Positions 1 to 10,500 of a DNA stretch of 64,000 bases are shown here, piece after piece. Origin of the DNA: Massospora cicadina (lineage: Eukaryota; Entomophthoromycota; Entomophthoromycetes; Entomophthorales; Entomophthoraceae); contig JAKSZP010009571.1 of assembly GCA_022478985.1 (NCBI GenBank), forward strand, positions 1 through 64,000, written 5' to 3'. The translations under genes were made by a program, and so were the position numbers. The notes below the pieces were generated by a model that did no database searches, had not been told where the DNA came from, and worked only from the letters and a program-made list of their open reading frames with translations. Numbering within the stretch: the stretch's first letter is position 1; every line of letters begins with the position of its first letter.

Positions 1-67
1 GGTAACAACTGCAGCACCCAGTTCAAAGAACAAGGTGGAAGTGGCTTAAATAATGGTTGGCTGATTA
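1..67 (-). mobile_element. Leader/gag fragment of a family A element (cut by window edge)
   Basis: This short stretch matches the internal sequence beside the 5' LTR of the complete family A element (about 19512-19578). The element is read on the minus strand, so the rest of it lies to the left of the window. The expected primer-binding position next to the LTR has diverged from the 11-nt self-primer complement seen in the complete copy. Confidence 0.7.
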
Positions 68-1496
68 TGTCATGGAAACAGCAGAAGAAGTTTAGACAGG
101 CCTGTCAGTCAGGATGTGTAAGCACCCAAAAAGAAAGCCAGAATTACAGAGGCATTGCAAATGAATAAGTTGATATGGAGCCAGAAATTGGGAAATGATG
201 AATTGTTGGTGTAACACAACAGTAAGTATGATCCTACAATAAACTACAATGAGCCCACTCCTGACCCAGGGGGTCATGCTGCAGGGGGTGGGATCACAGA
301 GATAGTCTCAATAAGTTCATCAGTATATGGGGTTATTTTAACCAGGTAGACAAGGAGGCAGATTCTCTCTTGCAATTGGTGGACATATGGCCACAAGATT
401 CCTGTATACTGTTGCCAGAAGCTCATGTTAATAGGGTTATATAGCTAAAAATATCAGACCTGCTGAATCCAATCAATGATGGAGGGGGCCATAGTGACCA
501 TAAGTACTGGTAGGGCCCATCCAGTATACTGACTGACAGGCCACCAGGGAAACGCCATCAGGGATGCAGTCAGAAGGAGTAATACAATAGGAAGATTGTT
601 TTGATTTTTGGCAAAATTTTTTATTGAAGGAAAAGGAAGAAAATTGACCAATAATTTTCTCAGTGCTATGCAACTGATTAAATAGTGGTTGATTGGGGTA
701 GTGACAAACTGGGATCAGGACCCTCATTTTTGACCTAGCCAGCAAATTATTTGGAAATAGGCAGGTTTATTTCTTGGGAACTGACATCAAAAAATCTGGC
801 AGCGGGCTGAGTTGCTGTCAGTTTGACCTCAAATATCTGAACTGAGGTTCAGCTATATTTCTGATGGTTGGTGCAATAGCATTTAGCCCAATGAGCAATA
901 GAAACCCCCAAGGCCACCCTACATAGGGGTGGGTCCATTTGGTTGGGAACAGGTTCAGAATGCCTAACCTGCCCACGCTTGGTCGCTGGGCTGTTCATTC
1001 AGTCAGTGGTATCATATTGGCTGAAACACCCAAATTGTCAACAGGGGACTTTGAACCCTCGTTGATGGCATCTGATGCTATAGCCTGGCTATCAAGGATG
1101 ATCCTTGATAACTTTGATAGGGAGGTAATTTATTCAATTGATATTTTAATTAAATTGGAACCTTCAGCTATTCTGGCTAATACCTCAGCCTTCATGCCTT
1201 TCTGGCCATTTGGGATCCAAGCATTGGCCAGATTGCCACTCAAATTAGATCTGACTGATTTCAATTTGACAATCTCAGTGCAGATTTCACTAATTCCTCA
1301 TAACAGTTCTTCTGAGGTGAGTGTGGGTGCTGGGGGTGGGATCCAAAGATGAAGAGCTGTTACCCACCACTCATCTACTATGTGAGTAAGATCACCCTGA
1401 GTAACAAGAGGTACCACCATCCTCTTCAATGTCTTCTTACTTGGGAATGGGAAAATGGCCCCATTAACAGCCAGGGGATATTCCCCAAAACTTATA
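68..1496 (-). repeat. 5' LTR of a family A (chromovirus) element, copy A1
   Basis: It aligns end to end with the two LTRs of the complete A element (7743-9113 and 19579-20948). The + strand low end is TGTCATGGAAA, as in the others. The high end has decayed to CTTATA where the others have CTTACA. On the minus strand it holds remnants of the LTR-encoded Gag start (hydrophobic stretches around 454-651 and 92-277, now in different frames). It also holds the post-chromodomain peptide (1298-1504), in which the QGDLTHIVDE block continues into WWVTA without the stop seen in other copies. No TSD can be tested because the other end is outside the window. Confidence 0.8.
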
Positions 1497-1522
1497 TTGC
1501 TCACCTGAAGCTAATTGAGTCT

Positions 1523-1643
1523 GATAAGTTTAATCTATTTGGGTGAGTGGGTGAGAATTGGCAAATAAGATCGAATCTGAAACTATTAAGTATGATAGGT
1601 TCAATCTATTTGGGTGAGTTGGTGAGAATTGGCAAATATTATC
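1523..1643. repeat. 71-bp tandem repeat, about 1.7 units
   Basis: The unit starting GATAAGTTTAATC at 1523 recurs as GATAGGTTCAATC at 1594, and both continue through TCTATTTGGGTGAG and GGTGAGAATTGGCAAATA. A separate pair of matches, TTGCTCACCTGAA at 1497 and about 1659, brackets the array. It sits immediately outside the A1 LTR. No coding potential is seen. Confidence 0.75.
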
Positions 1644-1734
1644 TAATAATTCACCAAATTGCTCACCTGAAACTCAACAAAAATCAGTATTAGAGTTTAA
1701 GTAGATTAAGTAGTTAGGAAATCAGCTCACCGGC

Positions 1735-2300
1735 CACGAGGGCAACAGCGAAGCTGTTAGTCTGAGTGGCTCGAGAGTAGTGCTGGCACAGCCTATAGGC
1801 TACAATATGAGCTTATCATCTGATAAACTAAATACTGTAGCAAAGCACGGGTTTCTAGATGTTAGGTTTATATATTTTAAAAACCTGCCTAATTTGGTTC
1901 ACCTAATTATTAAAATATTTTTAGCAAGTTAAGTGAAGTTGATTTAATAGTTTGGAAGACATGTCACATACTCAATGATTTTAAGTATAAAGAGATGTTT
2001 TGGGTAGCAGTAAATTGCTATTTGATTGATTTGATAGGTTTTTTTGTTTGGCCGAGTGGTTGATGGCTTTTGTTCGAATCGATAGGACACAGTTTAGTTT
2101 TGAGGGGTGATTATTTATTGGTTGTTTTGATAAGTTCAGTTAGGTTTACCTGAGTGGTTGGTGTTTTTTGTTTGATTCGATTGGGCAATTAGATTTGGCT
2201 GAGTGGCTATTGTTTATTTATAATATAAAATCTAAAATTAATAAATTGAAAATCTGAAATTTTATAGACACGGTAGCGAAGCACGGGTAAATCGGCTAGT
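1735..2300 (+). repeat. Repeat cluster with Helitron-end-like motifs and A-box-like units
   Basis: The motif GTAGCRAAGCACGGGT occurs at about 1838 and about 2274. It is followed by TTCTAG|AT in the first copy and AAATCGGCTAG|T in the second, and a CTAG|T ending of this kind resembles Helitron 3' termini. A perfect short hairpin (AACAGC-GAA-GCTGTT) lies near 1751. Between the motifs three related units, (C/T)GAGTGGTTG followed by a TTCGAATCGAT-like stretch, recur near 2051, 2145 and 2195. The canonical 3' hairpin and a 5' TC end were not identified, so the Helitron reading is tentative. Confidence 0.35.
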
Positions 2301-3122
2301 ATATTCTAAGTTACTTATAGTTTACACTTGGACCCAATCCAGGCATAAGATATAATTTGTATTTGTGAGCAAAATTCTATAATTCAGTTTAAAATATGGC
2401 ACCAACTTCAAAAAGGGTTTTATTGAGGAGCATAATTTCTTGACTATTTCATACTTTTTAGTGCCTTTTTTATTGTAATCATTTTGGCCCTTGTTCGTAA
2501 CATGAATATTCGATGAATTTTGAAATAAATATATGTAAATCTCATTTTTGGACGCATATGCATTTTTAGATTTACATACCCCTCAGTTTTTGGACGCATA
2601 TATACGTCAAATCATTGAAAGGGTTAAGTAGATAGATGATTTCTTAAATTACTTTCAACTAAATGCTGACTGGTTTCTAGATTAATTTATATAAATTTCG
2701 AATCTCTCTATCAGCCATCTTTGCTGTTGCTCACAATTTAATATAGGCTAATCCAACCAATTACTTAAGTAATCTAACTATCCCAGTTATCTTGCTTTTA
2801 GAAGTTAAATGATAAAATGCAATGATGACATCACAGCCTGATGATAAATGAAATGGCAAAGGAACTTTCGAACAACGTCCAGCCGTAAGACGTATTCATG
2901 CACTAAGCTTTTTACCATAAGGTAAAACTTGATTTATATATCTGCCTAATTAGCTATCTAAAGTTAATTTTATTTACTCTTTGTTGAGCTTTAATTTGTA
3001 TAATTATAAATAAACCCGGGTCTCGTTTTAGAATGATTAGCATTTATTACTATAAACTCTTTGCCTTGTTACATCATAGTATTTTATTCTTCAGCTTCTT
3101 CTTTAAAGTTTTTGTTAGCTTA
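2301..3122. other. AT-rich intergenic DNA upstream of UROD, with a short inverted repeat
   Basis: No gene is seen. Around 2533-2582 an 11-bp inverted repeat (TATGTAAATCT / AGATTTACATA) encloses TTTTTGGACGCATAT, which recurs nearby as a direct repeat at about 2586. This could be the remnant of a small inverted-repeat element. The promoter of UROD presumably lies between here and 3220, but no motif is convincing. Confidence 0.5.
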
Positions 3123-3222
3123 TATGTTCCCGAATGAAGTGGAATTCATCAAAGATCTCTTTTTAAAGCTTTCCATGTATATTAACATGTTTTTAGTACG
3201 GAAGCTATGCTAAAGGATTCAG

Positions 3223-4426
3223 ATTTTTCCTCCACTCAAGAATGATCTTATTTTGCGTGCCGCTCGTGGAGAGATAACTGAACGTGTACCTGTGTGGATT
3301 ATGCGTCAGGCCGGGCGCTATCTTCCCGGTAAATTTTCGCATCTAGTGTAAGATTTTATCATTTTGATTGGAATTTTTCTGAACTTTTAAGGCCGTCTTT
3401 TATGATATGTTACTGCTGACATTCTCCTTTGCAGAGTTTCGCGAGGTACGAGCCAAGTATGATTTTAATACAGTTTGCCGTACCCCTGAGCTGGCCTGTC
3501 TGGTGACACTTCAGCCTATTGACCGTTATGATGGGCTTCTTGACGCAGCGATCATATTTTCCGACATTCTTGTTGTGTGTGAAGCGATGGGATTACCATT
3601 CGAAATTAGAGCTGGATACGGGATCCATTTTGAAGATCGTTTAACGTGTCCTGAAGATATTGGAAAAAAGCTTTTTAAAAATGTTGACGTAAACAAGAGC
3701 CTCAAATACGTCTTTGATGCGATTACCTTGACGAGAAAATCATTAAACGGAAGGGTACCGCTGATTGGCTTCTCCGGCGCGCCATGGACACTGGCGTCAT
3801 ATATGATTGAGGGAAAGAGTGGCACAAATCACGTTGAGGCGAAGAAGTGGCTCTTCAATCACGCTGAAGCTAGCCATGCTCTTCTCAAGCGGATCACTGA
3901 CGTGGTTATCGCTTATATGGTGGGCCAAGTTAAGGCGGGGGCACAGATGCTTCAGTTGTTTGACTCTTGGGCTGGCGAACTAGCCCCCGATGACTTTTAC
4001 AAGTTTTCCTACCCCTACCTACTTAAAATTGGCCAAGAAGTTAAACGCATTACTAAAGAATTAGGTTACGAGATACCCATGATCCTGTTTGCCAAGGGTG
4101 CACATTATGCCCTTCCTAAACTTGGAGATCAAACCGTTTTTGAGGTGATTTCCCTTGATATGACTGTGGAACCCAGCTATGCTGTAGAAGCAGTCGGAAA
4201 GAAAGGGCACACACTGCAAGGAAACTTGGACCCGTGTGTGCTTTTTGCAAAGAAGGAAATTATTAAAGATTATGCCCGCATCATGCTTGATAAGTTTTCA
4301 ACCAAAACTCAGCCTCTCATTGCGAACTTGGGCCATGGGATGATGCCTGATCACAAACCCGAGAATCTGCTTGCCTATCTTGAAGCCTTGAGGGATGAAT
4401 CATTGCGACTACGTGCAGAAGTATAA
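3223..4426 (+). CDS. Uroporphyrinogen decarboxylase (URO-D), 5' end incomplete
   Basis: This enzyme decarboxylates the four acetate side chains of uroporphyrinogen III to give coproporphyrinogen III, in the cytosolic part of haem synthesis. Two coding exons are clear, 3223-3328 and 3435-4426, joined by a GT-AG intron that splits a Glu codon and rebuilds the family block [15 protein letters not shown]. Other landmarks are [11 protein letters not shown] (from 3241), the active-site Asp in FSDIL (about 3560), the Tyr in SYMIEG (about 3800), FAKGAHYAL (about 4090) and the His in NLGHGMMPD (about 4330). These exons give 365 residues before the stop at 4424-4426, close to the roughly 360-370 usual for eukaryotic URO-D. 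A few N-terminal residues must come from an upstream exon. One untested model starts at ATG 3124, splices 3177-3215 and resumes at 3216. No disabling change is visible, so the gene looks functional. Confidence 0.93.
3329..3434 (+). other. Intron in UROD (106 bp, GT-AG)
   Basis: The donor GTAAAT follows the first G of a GAG codon at 3328, and the acceptor CTCCTTTGCAG ends at 3434. Splicing restores an uninterrupted URO-D alignment across the active-site arginine loop. Reading through without splicing does not maintain the protein frame. Confidence 0.92.
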
Positions 4427-5690
4427 ACTTAGTTGATATCGAATAGCTATAAAGAAGTGTCAACTACCTTATACTTAACATACTTTCTATTAGTCACTTA
4501 ATTTTGTACAATCCTAGATTTTCTATAAGCAAATGATGTTTTGCTATCTACCAAAATTATAATTAATGATATTTATGTTTTTGGGTTTATCAACTCCTAG
4601 ATTTTAGGAATGCTTATCAAAAAGCTTTATTATGTTAGAAGCAAACATTGTAATTTATTAAAATTTATAAATATGCGATATAACTTCATTATCTGGTATA
4701 TTTTGTGCTGAGAGCATCAAATAATTAAGCTTGATCATCCTTTAACTGAGCCTTGTTTTAATCTTAATAAATACACAGAGAAAATGTAATTATTAGACAT
4801 ACTATTTAATTTAAATTTCATATGGCTGAAAATGTATTAATAACTTCAAATATGTCACGTGAAATAATTTTTTATTTGCATCATGATAGGTTTACTTATA
4901 TTACCAAAAAAGCTAAGTAAAAAAATTAAGTATAAGCTATTGTGCTGCAAATTTAACTAGATGCTAGTGAAAAATTATTAGTTTTAGTGTAAAAACTATT
5001 ATATCATTTAATTTGAGTAAATTGCAAAGTATGTGATTATAAAGTAATGGCGTCTAGCTAAACTGCTTCAGTGTTCTATAACTTAATTGTTTTAGAGTAT
5101 AAATAAAGAATATCTTACCATATATCAAAGCATCCATTGACGTACTCAATATGTTATATGCCATTTTGTTTACAAAGAAAATATAGTGTGGCTAAGCATG
5201 ATAAATAGCATCATACAGTCAGTTCTTACTTTACAAAATGATATAAATGTACTATATAACTAGAGTTTACCTTTAACTCTGCTTTTATTGAAAGTATATT
5301 ATTATATATCATGTTAAAAGTTTGTCTTTTTTAATCATATAAAGTTATATAAATTGGGAATCAGGTAAAATTCAGTAGACACTGAGGTAATATAAAATAT
5401 ACTGAAAAATACCAATGATCTTTGTTGAGCATTGCAAATGTGGACAGGGCTGGATGGATTAAGCAAGCTTTATATCTTTTCTTGTGCTTAATCTGTTTTA
5501 TTATGCAAGGTGCCAATAACTAAATGGTAAGATCTGAGTTTGCAGTTAACCTCTGATTTATTCTTCCTTAGATGTAAGTTTGTCTTTAGAAGTAGGAAGA
5601 TTTTTAAAATGTAGGGAAATCATTTATAGTAAGTTAGTTTTTAAAAGTAGGATATATTGGATAACTAAGAAAAAAACATAAGATATACTT
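4427..5690. other. AT-rich intergenic DNA downstream of UROD
   Basis: Very AT-rich sequence with frequent stops in all frames. No gene, RNA or repeat end was recognised. The UROD 3' UTR and polyadenylation signal are presumably at its left end (AATAAATA-type sequences occur near 4765), but this cannot be fixed from sequence alone. Confidence 0.5.
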
Positions 5691-7453
5691 TATATCACAA
5701 AGCACCCAAATTGTATAGCTTCCTAGGGGCGTGGCATCTAAGAAAGCCTTTTCTGAACCAAGGATCATGATATTTCAATTTACTCAGTCTCAGTGGAAAA
5801 ATGATAGTCTCCTGAGGTCCAGTGGTGATTTACTTAGATTCCAGATAAGCTTTTTGTCTTTGCTGAACTTTGAGGCATGAGAGATCATGAATCTTGCTGA
5901 TATATACAAGACCGCACTGCCACTCAGGATGAAGTATCATCCACAGCAACAGTCAGAATACCACTGGTACAGCCATCAACAATTTTTGGTGTAAAGTGAG
6001 TAGGGAAAATGCTGCCACTAGCCAGATAATCCTAAAATTAGAACACATATCTGAAAGATTGATAATGCAAAATTCTTAATTTAATAATATAATTGAAAGC
6101 TAAGAAATTTATTTGATAAAAAAGGAAAAGTGAGAAAAAGAAAATGGAATGACAGCAGAACTTTTTGGGTACTACTGCCTTATAGCCATGATGGGAATAA
6201 TGAGGGTGTGCATTGGACACCAAATTACAACACAGATGGAGAACTACAGATCAAACACACTGTCAAATTTTAATAAAAATAAAATTGAGAAATGCAAACA
6301 GATTACTACACCCTCCATTTAGATCACTGCCAAAAATGTTACTGTTTTTTTTGTTATCCAAATGTGGCCATAATGACAAAATGGCTATTCCATGGGACAC
6401 GCCCACATCCAGTGTCAGGATTTGCCCTTTTTAGGTAAAGCCTCTTCCTAGAGGTCTCATCTTGCTAATGGTCAACTATTAACAAATGCCAAATTGGGCT
6501 CCCCATTAACTTGAGTTGAGCCTAATTTGAAGTGCCAGGAATTAACCTCAACATTATTTAAATATTAATTTATAAATTTTTAGTTCTGACTCAACACTGT
6601 TGACTAAATCCAAGGGTATTGAAATAATTACATAACTCAATTGGATTTGTGGCAAAATGAAATTTCAATGCTGAATTCCAATCAAATAGTCATTTTAGGC
6701 TGTTCAAGCAATTATGCTAAGAGTTCTGATAACTTGAGCAAGCAATAATGGGTCTGCCACTTATAATCACCATTTTAAACTATCAGAAATAATCCCCAAT
6801 AGTATTTTGAGTTTGAGTATTACCAATGATCCTGAGCTGAGAATAATTCAACCTTGCATTATTAGTTACTATAAATTATTATTATTAGTATATTGACTTT
6901 TGATTCCAAGAATTCCTTGACCTAAGCAATTATCACCTAGCTCCCACCCCTGCTTTTCCCAAGTTCTCTCCCTCTCACTTTTAGCCTTGAAGTATTATAA
7001 ATACTTTGAGTCCTTATCTTAATAAAGCTATCATTTCTATTTTCAGAAAATCTGTTGTAGGTTGTTATGACCCACAGGGTATCACCTACCAGAAGCTTTG
7101 TGGACCTGCCTCAACTAAGGGATGGTGGGATTCCATCCCCCACATCCTGACAGCCAGGGACATTATGGCAAATACCAACTTAAATTGAATGGGTTCAATA
7201 TGCTCACACCTGTTGGGGGCTTACCATACCAACGCATAAGTTAAAAGGTGGAAATTAACTTTTGAGCCTGAATTTTCATCAAACAATTTGCTGGCATTTG
7301 ATTCTGGTCTCTGACCTTTAAAGGGACTCAACCCTTATTACAAATTACTTGACACCCTAGAAGCAAGAAAACTGCCTGCTGATGGGAACCTCTGTCTGCC
7401 AATACTTTTCCATACAGCCCCTTAATTCTTTCCACCAACTCCTTGGCGGTGTG
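5691..7453. other. Unclassified DNA, probably containing a decayed LTR
   Basis: No intact coding frame. Around 6990-7030 a TATAAATA box (6996-7003, in a short palindrome AAGTATT-ATA-AATACTT) is followed about 20 bp later by AATAAAG and then AAAATCTGTTGTAGG. A similar AATAAA-rich to AATCTGTTGTAG arrangement recurs near 25350-25400. This suggests an LTR family with only remnants here. Element ends and TSDs were not found. Confidence 0.35.
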
Positions 7454-7582
7454 TGTCAGGGAGATGGCAGATAAGGTTTAGACTGTCCTGCCAGTCAGGA
7501 TGCAGAAGCACCCAAAAGGCAAGCCAGAATGCTAGAGGCATTGTCACTTGAATGAAGTTGACATGCATGGAGAGATGAGCAA
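7454..7582 (-). repeat. Left fragment of an A-like solo LTR (A'), outermost level of the nest
   Basis: The + strand begins TGTCAGGGAGATGGCAG and follows the low end of family A LTRs, with more divergence. The remainder lies at 22576-23866, beyond the nested insertions. The flanking base pairs GTGTG (7449-7453) and ATGTG (23867-23871) match at four of five positions, as expected for an old TSD. Confidence 0.72.
7578..7582. repeat. TSD of element D (left copy), AGCAA
   Basis: AGCAA directly precedes the D LTR end at 7583. Its partner AGTAA directly follows the other D end at 22570. One C/T difference separates them. Confidence 0.65.
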
Positions 7583-7742
7583 TGTCAGACCAGAAAATTC
7601 CCAGTTTCTGACCGCCATAAAAAATAATTCTTTGGTTCAACAACAAGCAACCAAAGTAGCTTAACTGAGCAGGGAGAGGTTTGGGTCTTCGACAGCACCA
7701 AACATTGCCTACTATGAGTTGGTTATGCAAGGGTTAAATAGT
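7583..7742 (-). repeat. D1 3' LTR, part 1 (left of the A insertion)
   Basis: It matches 21991-22151 in the other D LTR through CCCAGTTTCTGAC and CCAAACATTGCCTACTA. The match continues across the A insertion at 20949, which shows that A landed inside this LTR. Confidence 0.8.
7738..7742. repeat. TSD of element A (left copy), ATAGT
   Basis: ATAGT lies immediately outside the A LTR end at 7743 and is repeated exactly at 20949-20953. Removing A and one copy restores continuous D LTR sequence. Confidence 0.93.
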
Positions 7743-9113
7743 TGTCATGGAAATGGCAGAAGAAGTTGAGACGGCCTGCCAGTCAGGATGTGTGAGCATC
7801 CAGAAAGCAAGCCAGAATGCCAGAGGCATTGCCAACTGTATGACTTGATATGGAGCTGGGAAATAGGATACCATGAAATGGTGGCAGAATGTCAGGGTTA
7901 GGAGTATCCCAACGGCAAACCACACTGAATAGACTTCAGACCCAGGGGTTCTAGTAACAGGGGTGGAAACTACTGGAATAGTTTATGTGAGATTCTTGAG
8001 GGTTAAAACCATTTTGTTGGGGGTGGTAGAGAGGCGAATTTTCTCTTGTAGTTGGCAGACATAGGGCCATAAGATCTCTGTATATTGCTGCTGGAAGGTT
8101 ATGATAACAGGGTTGTAGAGCCAAAAATTTCAGACTTGTTGAGCCCAATTGGCAGTGGAGGGAACCATGGTAACCAAGAGAATTGGTAAGGACCACCCAG
8201 AGTATGGAGCGGTGGACCACCAGGGAAATGCCATATGGAATGTGGTCAAAAGGAAGGAGATAAAAATTTGGGGGTTTTGATAAAATTTTTATTTGGGAAA
8301 TAAAGTAAGAAAATTGACCAACAATCTTCTCGGTGCCTTGCAACTGATTAAATAGTGGTCAATTGGGTAGTGATAAGGCGTGGTCAGAATCCACAAATTT
8401 GGCCTAACTGGCAAATTGGTTGATAGTAGGGGTTTTATTCTTTGGGAACTGACATTGCAAAAATGGTGGCAGGCCAAGTCTCTGTCAGTTTGACCTCAAA
8501 CGTCTGGACCAGGGGTCAATTATGTTTCTGATGGTTAGCACGACGGCGTTTGGACCAATGAGAAATGGGAATCCCCCAAGGCCATCACATATAGGGATGG
8601 GACCATTTGGTTGGGAACGGGTTCAGGATGGCCAACCCACCCGCGCTCAGTCATTTAACCATTTATTAAGTTGATAGTATCCCATTGGGCGCAACACTTA
8701 AATTACTATCAGAGGACTTCAAACTCTCATCGATGGTGCCCAATATTTGTTCTACTGATTTAGGGGTCAAATTGGAACTGTCAGGCGATCCAGCCAATAT
8801 CTCATTCTTCATACTTTTACAGCCATTCAAATTTTGGCCATCAGCCTGATTGCCACCCAAATTAAATCTGACCAATTTCAGTTTGATGATCTCAGCACAG
8901 ATTTCACTAATTCCCTGCAACAGTTCTGCTGAGGTGAGTGAGGGAATTGGGGGTGGGATCCAAAGCAGATGGGCTGTCACCCATCACTCATCAACTATGT
9001 GGGTGAGATCGCCCTGGGTGATGAGGGGTACCGCCATCCTCTTTGGTGTTTTCTTATTTGGGAATGGAAAGATAGCTCGATTGAGAGCTAAAGGACACTC
9101 CCTGAGACTTACA
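7743..9113 (-). repeat. A2 3' LTR (about 1.37 kb)
   Basis: The + strand begins TGTCATGG and ends GACTTACA (TGTAAGTCTC on the coding strand). The minus-strand pol frame enters this LTR and ends at 8984 with QGDLTHIVDE followed by TGA TGG. The frame beyond that stop stays open to 8666. The LTR differs from its 5' partner by several percent by eye, more than the two LTRs of B do, consistent with A being older than B. Confidence 0.9.
8666..9113 (-). pseudogene. LTR-encoded tail of family A Pol (post-chromodomain region)
   Basis: The frame that carries the chromodomain continues past the LTR boundary at 9113. It reads through a stretch ending QGDLTHIVDE, meets a TGA at about 8982, then stays open for about 100 codons (WIPPPIPSLTSAELL and onward). 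Copy A1 has no stop at that point. The same peptide block is recognisable in other LTR families in this window. A separate downstream protein, or read-through, are alternatives to a single Pol tail. Confidence 0.55.
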
Positions 9114-9689
9114 TTACCCTTTCCTTTTTCCAGAGGGATGGCCCCCCCACCGGGAAACTGCACCAGAGCCACATTCTTATGCACTTTGGGTAACTTGATA
9201 GCCATAATTGTCATGGCCTTCTGAAGTGGGCGGGGAGCCTCAGGGTGGGATGTGTGGAAAGCGTCAACCAGGTCCATACAATTTGTGCAATCGTGCACCT
9301 TGACCCAACTGTTTTTGTAAGCTGGATATCCTTTCCAGGCCACAAGATATTGAACTGATCGTCGCAACTTCCAAGATGCCAGGATGGCCTCCACTTCAGC
9401 TTCCTCCTCATTATTGACGACAATTGGTTCTAGGTTCATGGGAATTACACCCTTAAAGAATGACAGCTGGGATACATGGAAAACTGGGTGTTGCTTCCAA
9501 TGTGCGGGAAGCTTCAACCGGAATGCCCCATTACCCAATACCTCCTCCACTAAGTGGGGATTTGAACGCTTGCTGGCAAATTTGTGGGAAGGGGGTTGGA
9601 TTCACAAATGGTGAGTATTGAGCATGACATAAGAACCTACCATAAAGTCATGACCTGGAAGGCACTTGCAATCCGCAAATCACTTATAG
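8984..9689 (-). pseudogene. Family A integrase C-terminus and chromodomain
   Basis: The typical chromovirus block LPAHWKQHPVFHVSQL is followed by a chromodomain at about 9400-9250 (EVEAILASWK...YLVAWKGYPAYKNSW). Chromodomains of this type tether integration complexes to chromatin. A further conserved linker, IKLPKVHKNVALVQ, leads to the polypurine tract and the LTR. Confidence 0.88.
9114..9136 (-). promoter_or_regulatory. Polypurine tract of element A2
   Basis: On the coding strand GGAAAAAGGAAAGGGTAA directly abuts the 3' LTR start TGTAAGTC. It is the expected plus-strand primer. An equivalent tract (AAAAGAAAGGGTAA) precedes the E2 LTR at 58033. Confidence 0.85.
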
Positions 9690-9701
9690 TCATTGATGGC
9701 T

Positions 9702-10495
9702 TTAGTGAGGTGTTCCCGCACTGAAAGCTTGGGTCAATCGAATATGGGCAGCATGATCTGCGGCAGCTTGCACTTCTGGTCGCAAGCATGCTCTGACTGA
9801 GAATGATGGGTTATAACCCAACGTTGCTTCATATGGTGAAAAACCTGTGGAAGCGTGAGTCCCATTATTGTATGCAAATTGGGCAAGAAGAAGGTCATCA
9901 GCCCAGGTATCCTGCACTGCTACAGCATAACAATGCAGGTACTGTTTGAGAACTTGGTTAACCCACTCGGTCTGGCTGTCAGACTGGGGGTGATATGCCG
10001 TATATCAACAGGGGGTTATCTTAAGGATTGACAAGAGTTCACTCCAAAACTGGGCAGTAAACTGAGTACCCCTGTCACTAACGATTTCCTGGGGAAGACT
10101 AAACATTGAAAACACATGTCAAACAAAATAGACGCGCCATTTCTTCTGACGTAATTGCAGAAGTACAAGGAATAAACAGGGAAAATTTGGTAAAGTGAAC
10201 TACCACTACCATTACCGCTGTGAAGCCATTAGAGCAGGGGAGGTTGACAATGAAATCTATGGACACCAAGGTCCATGGACCTTCCACCTGTTGTAAAGGG
10301 TGAAGAAGACTGTTTTTTCCAGAATGGTCTGACTTGGCCCCAGCACAAATAACACAATTGGCAATCCAAGCTGGAACCTCTTTGGTCAGTCCTTCCCAAT
10401 TAAAGGTTCGCTTGATCAAGTTGAAGCATTTCTTGTTACTGGGGTGTCTGACTGTGGGGGGATCATGGTGTGTGCGGAATATGTTCAGGCGGAAG
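9702..10495 (-). pseudogene. Family A integrase (zinc-binding and catalytic domains), broken
   Basis: The H2C2 zinc-binding region (HHDPPTVRHP...CVICAGAKSDH) lies at about 10470-10330. The core follows with the first Asp in VSIDFIVNLP (about 10260), the second in IVSDRGTQF (about 10075) and the Glu in QTEWVNQ (about 9970). At least one stop and frame changes near 10100 and 10010 interrupt it. The domain starts right at the element B insertion point. Confidence 0.87.
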
Positions 10496-10500
10496 GAGGG
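10496..10500. repeat. TSD of element B (left copy), GAGGG
   Basis: GAGGG precedes the LTR start TGTAACGC at 10501 and recurs exactly after the other LTR at 16487-16491. Confidence 0.95.

Noticed and set aside
454..651. Small membrane protein gene
   Set aside because: The hydrophobic frame is part of the family A LTR and recurs in its other copies, so it is LTR sequence and not a separate cellular gene.
2046..2095. Possible tRNA gene (GGCCGAGTGGTTG ... GTTCGAATCGA)
   Set aside because: A- and B-box-like strings are too close together and no cloverleaf with acceptor, anticodon and T arms can be folded.
3526..3825. Antisense open frame of 99 codons opposite UROD
   Set aside because: It lies entirely within a strongly conserved coding exon on the other strand and has no family features.
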